The notes under the pieces: generated by a model | The model's input: the letters and a program-made list of their open reading frames with translations, nothing else | What the model was told of the DNA's origin: nothing | Databases searched by the model: none | Made by a program: the position numbers and the translations under genes | Shown: piece after piece, positions 18,934 to 24,749 of the stretch | Layout of the letters: every line of letters starts with the position of its first letter | How positions within the stretch are numbered: the stretch's first letter is position 1 | Assembly (NCBI GenBank): GCA_900088475.1 | Contig: FLMG01002929.1 | Location: 1 to 24,749 of the forward strand | Reading direction: 5' to 3' | DNA: 24,749 nucleotides | Origin: Hyphochytrium catenoides | Taxonomy: Eukaryota > Sar > Hyphochytriomycetes > Hyphochytriales > Hyphochytriaceae

Positions 18934-20918
18934 CTATGAGGAGTTCGTGCTCTGTGTCTTGTTGGCCTCAATGACCTCTTGAACGTAGGTTCTAAGCGCT
19001 ACTTCTTCAGGGGAGTCACCCAGCTCAAGATTACTTGTCCCTCCGTACACTAGAACAGTAAGAGTTAACACCTTGCACAACTTCTAAGGATGTGCACTGC
19101 CCCTGGGAAAAAGGGCGACGTGAAAAAAGAGAGGCACGGAAAGAGGAGAAACAGAAACGAAGAGGGAAGATAGCGTCGGTCGAAACTAAAGGCAGACAGA
19201 GGAGGACATTAATGGCAGTCAGGGTGGCACCGCAAGCGGATACTGGACTTACATGTTGGGAGGCAGTCGCTATCAATCTGTTCTAACAAGGCCTTCGTTA
19301 CACTGCTTTTGCCCCTGAGAATATGGGTCTGTGGCAGGGAATGTCAGTCTGGGCCATGTCCTCCTTTCCGCCTCTTTTTGCTAGTGTCAGATTGCACAGT
19401 TAGACGCACCTTGTTACGTGTGACGGGGTCGACCATGGGTTTCACCGCTGTCCAGATCCATGAGAACCATGAGGGTACGTTCACTATGAATATGTGTGCG
19501 CACCGCTCGGGATAGTGCGCGCCTGTGAATCCTGCAGCTGCGCGGACAAACTCAAGAACTTCTCCACCAAAGTCTGCCATCCCAATGCCCTCTACGTCCA
19601 AGATAGTCACGCTCTTTCCTTCCTCCTTGGGCTCCAGCTTCCTCCACAGATACTCTGTGATGAAGACATAGTGTCGCAGGAGCTCCGAAAGGGTTACTCC
19701 TGCCTCCTTCATAGACTTCAGATCAATCTTGCCCACACGCTCAATGTAGACCGGGTTGCCCTGTTAGATGCGTATGCTGTGAGCTTTTCGTGTCCAATTC
19801 TTCTCAGGCTAAGAGATTCTCTCTATCCTGTCTCCTGCCAGTACATCTCCGCCCTGTCAGGTTACCTAACAGTTTCATCCTCCTAGACGCACCTGCTTGC
19901 TCCGCAAATAGAAGTAGTGCGGATAATATCGCTTGATGACTTCGAACTTGAGCTGCGGTTCCTATGAAAAGTTAAAAGCAAGTCAGATAGGGGCGTGCAG
20001 GTCCCCAGCGTTGTGCATACTCTCACCGTCAGGATAGAGTCGACATTGTTCTCTTTCCTCCATTTCGTCGTCGCTTCCCACCTGTACGATCCAATCGTAA
20101 GGAATCATCAACAGCAGAGAAAGTAAGTGGCAGAGTCTAATATACCAGACAGTTGAAGGCGAAGACGCTGCCCCCGAGACACCTACCTCTGCCTTCCTTT
20201 CTGTCTGTCGCCCTTCTCTGCTAGAATAAAGCGCCGAGGCACCTCCTCGTCATTGGCGACTGTGCAACACGCGGCATGAGCATTCTTTAATATAAAAACC
20301 TGACCCAGGGACTAGACAAGACTGAGGTGGTGAAGAGGCGAATGATAATGTACTGCGCACCGGATGGAAGACTCTGCCACCCGCTGCTGCCCGAAGTGAC
20401 GCTTTTGTTGTCTTCAATCAAAGTCCCTTGCTCCTCTTCGGCCGGCGCTTCGGATGGTTGGAAAGGCTCAGGTATCTTTTCAGACCACACTTTATGCACC
20501 CGGAATTCCATACTGTAGTGCTGCCTTTTTCCTCTAGGGGAAATCCCTCGTTCTGCAGCCTGACCACCCACAGCTGAAGGCTTGTCCTCCCTGCATGGCA
20601 ACATATGTTCAGCATAACCATCCCTGAGATAAACAGTCTTCTTCCTCAATTTTCAGGCACGGCTTACCCGACATTAGTCATGATATTACCAAGAGCTATG
20701 AGGATGCCAAGCGACATTAATCCAATATAACCAAGTGAGCGCTCAGCCACTGACAGACTGAGGCCGCTCATGGCTAAGAAAAGCGCTGACAACGACAATA
20801 AGAGCTTTTTCGTCCATTGAGCTGAATCAACAACAACTGCCATGTCTTGAGCTGGCCCTCCGTCACCTGAGGTAGTAACAGGCCCCGCCGCTATAGACGC
20901 TAGCCAAGAATAGGTCAT
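18934..20918 (-). CDS. CRAL-TRIO (Sec14-like) lipid-transfer protein with N-terminal membrane hairpin (8 exons)
   Basis: Exons 20918-20668, 20623-20361, 20259-20187, 20081-20027, 19961-19893, 19760-19410, 19328-19253 and 19049-18934 sum to 1254 nt, 417 aa, with every phase matching. Two hydrophobic segments lie near residues 40-83 (KLLLSLSALFLAMSGLSL and LGYIGLMSLGILIALGNI), then a charged linker (WSEKIPEPFQPSEAPAEEE). The CRAL-TRIO N-lobe reads RRFILAEKGDRQKG and WRKENNVDSIL. The lipid-binding domain has GNPVYIERVGKID, VTILDVEGIGMADF, HIFIVNVPSWFSWIWTAVKP, a DPVTRNK and the closing LPTLYGG. Family members bind and move phosphoinositides or other lipids between membranes. The hairpin suggests stable membrane anchoring, unusual for Sec14 proteins. 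The start could also be the ATG at 20843, or the gene may continue upstream into the PH gene. Confidence 0.85.
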
Positions 20919-20932
20919 AAGCCACCGCTAGC

Positions 20933-21141
20933 AAGCAACTCTTCCACGGCAAGTTACCTGTGACCTTATGCTTAAAGTTGGGCTCTGAACAGGATAACGT
21001 TTTCCTAGTTCCAGAAGATCTAGGCATAGAACAGGTTACTGAAGCACGAGCGAGGACGAATTAAGGACAGAACAGTGGAGACAAAGAGAGACTAACAAGA
21101 GGCTAAAATAGGACTCACTTGAGCAACTCTTCCATGGCAAG
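20933..21141. repeat. 20-bp direct repeat pair flanking an intron
   Basis: AGCAACTCTTCCATGGCAAG at 21122-21141 recurs as AGCAACTCTTCCACGGCAAG at 20934-20953 (19 of 20 identical). The first copy encodes the LAMEELL end of exon 6 of the PH gene; the second lies just past the acceptor of the following intron. Confidence 0.85.
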
Positions 21142-22648
21142 CTTTGCGACGCCACCGTTGCTGAGAGTTAAGATAACAGAGCATCCCGACGACAGAGTGC
21201 CAAGATCAACCTTCTCGTTTTCTCGGACATTGCGCGTAATGACACGATCTATTGTCTCTTCACCATGACGTCCGCGCTCGAGGACACTAACAACCACCAC
21301 CGCGCTCTGAAAAGACCCCAATAACAGAAAGGATGTCACGCCCGAGGACGTCACAATAATACCCATAACAATAGACCCACATAGATGAAATGGCTATGAA
21401 AAATGGAGAACTAGAGGGTAAAGGAGGAGAAAGCGCGTAACTCTTAGAGTATAGGCGGATAAACAAAGACGCGGACGGCCAAGTTGTTCATGATAGTGTA
21501 GTAGAGCCCATATCCTTCACGCTTACCTCAGACTCCGTGATTGATGTAGTCTCCTCTTGTCTGTTGACAGTAGTAGGACTAGGCTTTGAAGGGCTATCAT
21601 GTGTTTTTGAAGACTTTCTGCTCACGTTCAGGCATAGAGGTAGCAGACGTTTTGTCATCACAAGACTCCCAGGGTCCAAAGATGAGAGGAGTGAACTAAA
21701 GTCCCACTTTCGGAGGGGAAAGGAGTAAGCAAGACACGGAGTATAGAAGGGATTCGTACCGTTGACCACCAACATCCTGGACAAGAAGATTGCGGTTGGA
21801 GCTTGGCTTTCTTGACTTGTCAAAGTTCACGCTGGCGGCGAGCTTGATGGCATCTAGAATTGCCTTGCACCACTCGGAGCAGTTCTGGTTGGACTCTGCT
21901 CGAAGGAGTATGGACCGATTCCTCTGCACGCGTAGAATAGACAGGAAGAACAATGAAAATAGGACAGAGTTTAGCATGGAGAGGGCAAGGACTTGGCGGG
22001 TCCGTCCATAAAGAAGTCAAAGAAGAGACGTACAGCTACTATCTCTATATACTGGGCACCGCCAGCGGTGGACTCTTTTGCAGGAGCGTCAGGACTCTTG
22101 AGCAGTCTGACGTGCGCGATATGACGGAGCTCAACCTTGGAAAACGGCAGGTATAGGAACGAACAAGGAGAAAATCAGCTTTACGTTAACAGTACAGGAA
22201 ATCAAGTCACAAAGCTTTCTCTCTGCTTCCTACGAGCTACTGAAGCTGCTATATGGCTTCATACCTGGCCTCTTTCCTCCCCCAGCAGATCCACACCCTC
22301 AACCCTTCGGAACCAGTAGAGCACATGATGAGTGAGCACAAAGTAGCGTTTCGCCCAACCACCTCGGACCTAGTGCATGTCAGCAAACACCAGTTAAACG
22401 ATGGCATTTGACAGGGCACCCGTTAATCTTGTAAGAGTGAGATATCAGGAGAGTAATCTAGACCCAGAACCAGATAGGGGGGAGTGAAGCGGTCTCATTA
22501 GCCGTACCGCGCCGTCCCTGCGCTTGTCCAAGAAGCCTGCGAAAAGGATATTGAGGCTTTCGGCGCTCTGTATGTTAAAGCCTCCCGAAGCTAAGGGTGG
22601 CGCACTGTCAATTGAGGCGATGCTGTCATTGGAGTACTTCCGCTCCAT
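20954..22648 (-). CDS. PH-domain protein (7 exons), possibly joined to the CRAL-TRIO gene
   Basis: Exons 22648-22508, 22369-22265, 22135-22034, 21923-21831, 21706-21527, 21306-21119 and 20957-20954 (270 aa). The pleckstrin-homology domain is built from four exons: FAGFLDKRRDGA, GGWAKRYFVLTHHVLYWF, VELRHIAHVRLL with YIEIVA, and RSILLRAESN...EWCKAILDAI with the conserved helix Trp. PH domains bind phosphoinositides or proteins at membranes. A Ser/Thr-rich linker follows, then a strand-rich domain (SAVVVVSVLERG ... VILTLSNGG) of unknown type. The last exon as modelled is only G-TAA, ending LAMEELLK. The fourth junction is uncertain (donor at 21830 or at 21778). The frame is open upstream of the ATG to an acceptor at 22712, so more N-terminal sequence may exist. 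Confidence 0.7.
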
Positions 22649-23121
22649 CTTGCGCCACACTTGGAAGAACTTGTTGGATGTGCGACCCTGGGTTTATCAA
22701 CCGTTGCCTTCTATAAGTGCGGACAGAATGTCATGAAGGGCCATTTTCCAAACCGACACTACCAGCTAGGTATCTCACGTCATAGTCAGCAACGGAGAAG
22801 GACACCAAAGCACTAGTTCAGAGATCATAGCTACGTTCATCAGAAGATCAGAGGTGTTCCTGCCGGGGCAGCCTGACAGAGATGAGTAGTCTTAACGAGT
22901 AGAAGTCTAGGGAGAGATGCCACTGGGGCAGCTTCTTTCCTTTCTGCATTGATAAGTCTCGAGAGCAGTCTTTATTTTACAGGCCGAAGACATTGAAGAT
23001 AACGAACAAGCCAGATCTGGCATAGGATTGGGTCACATAGTGGAACATAATTAGCATCCTCCAAAAGAGGCGGCGATTCTAGGACGCATCCTGTGTTCTT
23101 AGAGCAAGAATTGTTCTAGAA
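22649..23121. other. Region with possible first exon of the PH gene and a short plus-strand exon
   Basis: An ATG at 22744 on the minus strand (MALHDILSALIEGNG) is in a different frame from the PH gene and would need an unrecognised intron. On the plus strand a strong acceptor (TTTATTTTACAG) is followed by 23 codons (22982-23050) then TAG, but no upstream exon fits; the same bases on the minus strand read MFHYVTQSYARSGLFVIFNV then stop after a few codons. Neither is well supported. Confidence 0.25.
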
Positions 23122-23528
23122 TTAACGATTCCCACGATGTCCAAGAGAAAGTCCTATGACGATCTCATTCATGATTTTCTTCTGATCGCACTTTTCTAAG
23201 AGTAAGAAATGAGATGCAGGTTAGCAAGGACCCACCTTCGAGCATTATGATGAGCTCTCTTTCACCCGGTCGCAGGTATGGCAAAAGATTTGTTATATAG
23301 GTTACTGATCGTTCTAGAGTTCTCTGTATGCCCCAGGTAGAACTCAGTGTCATAGAACGGAGACAGGACAAGCGGTAGTAGTCCCTGCCGCTCCTCCATA
23401 AGATTAATGGGCTTCTACCTTTCTAACTTTGCCAGTATGGACCTTCTTTTACTACTATTGGTCATGACATAGAAGACATAACCAAGAAAGGATCTCCCAG
23501 CGAGATAATCCTCCAAGTCACAGTAATT
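23122..23528 (-). CDS. Small hypothetical protein (3 exons seen)
   Basis: Exons 23528-23419, 23342-23236 and 23195-23122 join in phases 2 and 1 with acceptors GACACTGAG and ACTCTTAG and donors GTAGAA and GTGGGT. They encode DLEDYLAGRSFLGYVFYVMT, then RRSILAKLESSTWGIQRTLE, LLPYLRPGERELIIMLEEK and an end LGHRGNR then TAA: mostly amphipathic helix. If translation starts at the internal ATG (23465) the protein is 73 aa; otherwise an upstream exon is needed (acceptor ATGTAG at 23529). The family is not recognised. Confidence 0.58.
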
Positions 23529-24041
23529 CTACATTCTTAGATCGAGGCCTAAGCACTGTTCGGCCAAGGCCGTCCTCTGCCACCAGCTATCTTTTCATTC
23601 CTCAGACGCGGCGCAATTCCCAAATTCTCCAGCCAGAAAGAGATGCCAAGTAAGAGCTGAGCAGACGCCAAACTTGCAGATATGACGATGATTCGTCGCC
23701 AGATGGAAGGATGGAGTTGGCATCAACCATTTCGCACGCCAAACTTGCAGATATGACGATGATTCGTCGCCAGATGGAAGGATTGGAGTTGGCATCAACC
23801 ATTTCGCCAGCAGTATAACGGTTTTCCAATAAAGGCACTGCCTGTTGCTTGCCTGTTAGTTGCTGAAGTGGTAGCAGCGGTCGCTGAAGTAGTAGCAGCT
23901 GCTGCTGAAGTACTCCAGCTGATGAGGAGAGGTGGTTTCCCACCGAATAAGGCCCTAACTATAGAGTTTGGAGGCCGCCCTCCTAATTGGGAGCACCTCA
24001 ACCATGGCTGCCTTTAAGAAGGAGGCAGCACAGCCGCCCCA
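23529..24041. other. Region with a tandem duplication and competing open frames
   Basis: Holds the 71/72-bp duplication and a GCT/GAA-rich microsatellite-like patch (about 23870-23925). On the plus strand a frame runs from about 23774 to the TAA at 24014 with no ATG (ending PNWEHLNHGCL), and exon-like 23606-23649 precedes it. On the minus strand, frames up to 23943 are open too. No start codon supports either, so no gene is called. Confidence 0.35.
23665..23807. repeat. 71/72-bp tandem duplication
   Basis: Copy 1 is 23665-23735 and copy 2 is 23736-23807; they are identical except for one extra T in copy 2 (GGATGG versus GGATTGG). Such low divergence indicates a recent event or an assembly artefact. 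Confidence 0.92.
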
Positions 24042-24263
24042 CTACCGTCCCTGCCGTTTCTGCCTCCTATCTCTGACTTCTCGACAACACTCTTCCCATT
24101 TCGCTATGGTGCCTCGGCAACGTGCTTGTTGATAATCATGCCGCTGTAGACAGAACTGGATCTCGCAGGCTTGCTTCTTGCAAAGCCGCTGGCATAACTG
24201 CTCTTCCGTCTCCACCGCACCGCCGGATGCCGGTTCTGTTACCTCCTCCTTCTGCTTCGTCAT
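24042..24263 (-). CDS. CMC4: CMC4-like twin-cysteine mitochondrial protein
   Basis: A single-exon ORF of 73 aa starting at ATG 24263 (MTKQKEEVTEPASG). The cysteine pattern C28-x4-C33-x4-C38-x10-C49-x9-C59-C60, with CKKQACEIQFCLQ, has the same spacing as human CMC4. CHCH proteins of this kind are imported by the MIA40 disulfide relay into the mitochondrial intermembrane space and form a helical hairpin held by disulfides (family knowledge). An extra cysteine, C24, lies just before the motif. The N-terminal 20 residues are acidic and variable. The frame stays open upstream to about 24389 but with no earlier ATG. The tail is very basic (RDRRQKRQGR). Confidence 0.85.
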   Translation of the reverse strand: MTKQKEEVTEPASGGAVETEEQLCQRLCKKQACEIQFCLQRHDYQQARCRGTIAKWEECCREVRDRRQKRQGR

Positions 24264-24538
24264 CTTCTGATGGCGAACGGTGAGTCGACAGCTAGTAGCA
24301 GCAGAGCTGGAAACTGTGTAGACAGCTATCAGCAGAAGTGAAAAGTACGGACCGCCGCTCGGCTTCTTTCTTCCTTGTTGTGGGGACAAGGCCGGCTGTC
24401 TGCTTCTTCTAAAGAAGTCTTAGAAGCACCTCGGGTTTGTGTCAAATGCCTTCATTCATCACTTTTTTTGCTGACCTCTGGCACTTTGCCAGGTGATGAG
24501 ATTATGACGGGATAGGATGATGTCGTGCTGATGGGGTG
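24264..24538. other. Divergent spacer before the last ORF
   Basis: Between the minus CMC4-like gene and the plus ORF at 24539. No exon is supported; an acceptor-like CTTTGCCAG occurs at 24484-24492. Confidence 0.35.
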
Positions 24539-24703
24539 ATGATGTGGATGTCGAGGAAAGTGATGCTGAAGTCTGTGACCAGAGAACTGGTGCAATCAGA
24601 AGAACTACGGGTTCTGGAGAAGGTGTCTGATCGAATGAAGACAGTATCCTACGAGTTCCTACTGTACAAGTCGTACCTGTACGAGTGTTACAGTGGAACG
24701 TAG
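24539..24703 (+). CDS. Short ORF, possible small protein or terminal exon
   Basis: A 54-codon frame from ATG 24539 to TAG 24703, reading VTRELVQSEELRVLEKVSDR and ending KSYLYECYSGT. Its composition is protein-like, with an amphipathic helix. It could be a complete small protein, or an exon following the acceptor at 24492. The antisense frame is also open (84 codons, no convincing composition). The family is not recognised. Confidence 0.33.
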   Translation: MMWMSRKVMLKSVTRELVQSEELRVLEKVSDRMKTVSYEFLLYKSYLYECYSGT

Positions 24704-24749
24704 TGGGCACCACAGAATCGACTTGTGTATTCCGGTGGAAGGCTTAGGA

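Noticed and set aside
19494-19886. 130-codon plus-strand ORF
   Set aside because: It is antisense to the CRAL-TRIO core exon and shows no family features.
24459-24713. 84-codon minus-strand ORF near the window end
   Set aside because: No ATG start and Ser/Thr-rich composition caused by GATGATG repeats; the plus-strand frame has a real ATG and better composition.

Overview
The window looks like a gene-dense, intron-rich nuclear contig from a unicellular eukaryote. Evidence: most coding sequence is in short exons joined by GT-AG introns (about 40-220 nt) in all three phases, base composition is balanced, and there is one run of 59 Ns typical of a draft assembly. Several families fit a protist: a Rieske ferredoxin of the RFESD type, a pterin synthase with the Glu-for-Cys change known from Plasmodium (PTPS-III), a CRAL-TRIO lipid-transfer protein, a PH-domain protein and a CMC4-like twin-cysteine mitochondrial protein. 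An alveolate, possibly Perkinsus-like, is my best guess; it is an inference, not a proof. Exon models below were built by hand from splice consensus, phase consistency and family similarity.

Layout. 265-1198 (+) Rieske protein, tail-to-tail with a four-exon unknown gene at 2226-1423 (-). 2227-3534 is a low-complexity divergent intergenic stretch. 3535-4571 (+) PTPS, tail-to-tail with a zinc-binding protein at 5398-4775 (-), whose start codon lies 4 nt from that of a + gene at 5403-6112. 6113-7197 is unresolved (overlapping ORFs on both strands). 7529-7198 (-) and 7878-8135 (+) are small divergent genes; 8906-8341 (-) is a small secreted or membrane protein; 9743-9172 (-) is the 3' part of a helical protein. 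10207-13810 (+) is a large surface-type multi-pass membrane protein, unusual here for having no visible intron.

14624-14373 (-) and 14811-15360 (+) are partial gene models. 15605-16185 (+) is a small four-segment membrane protein (ERG28-like, tentative). 18077-16375 (-) is a complete three-exon gene fusing a glutaredoxin-like domain to a dethiobiotin-synthetase-like (BioD/AAA_26) P-loop domain. 18637-18133 (-) is a partial gene. 20918-18934 (-) is an eight-exon membrane-anchored CRAL-TRIO protein, and directly upstream on the same strand 22648-20954 is a PH-domain protein; they may be two genes or one. 23528-23122 (-) is a small gene, 23665-23807 a 71/72-bp tandem duplication, 24263-24042 (-) CMC4-like, and 24539-24703 (+) a short ORF near the end.

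The genes do not form an operon or one pathway. Recurrent themes are mitochondrial or Fe-S/thiol chemistry (Rieske, CMC4, glutaredoxin-like), cofactor chemistry (pterin, BioD-like) and lipid or membrane proteins (CRAL-TRIO, PH, ERG28-like, the large surface protein). Gene spacing is very tight in places (4, 36 and 55 nt), which would suit a lineage using spliced-leader trans-splicing. No tRNA, rRNA, CRISPR or intact mobile element was recognised.
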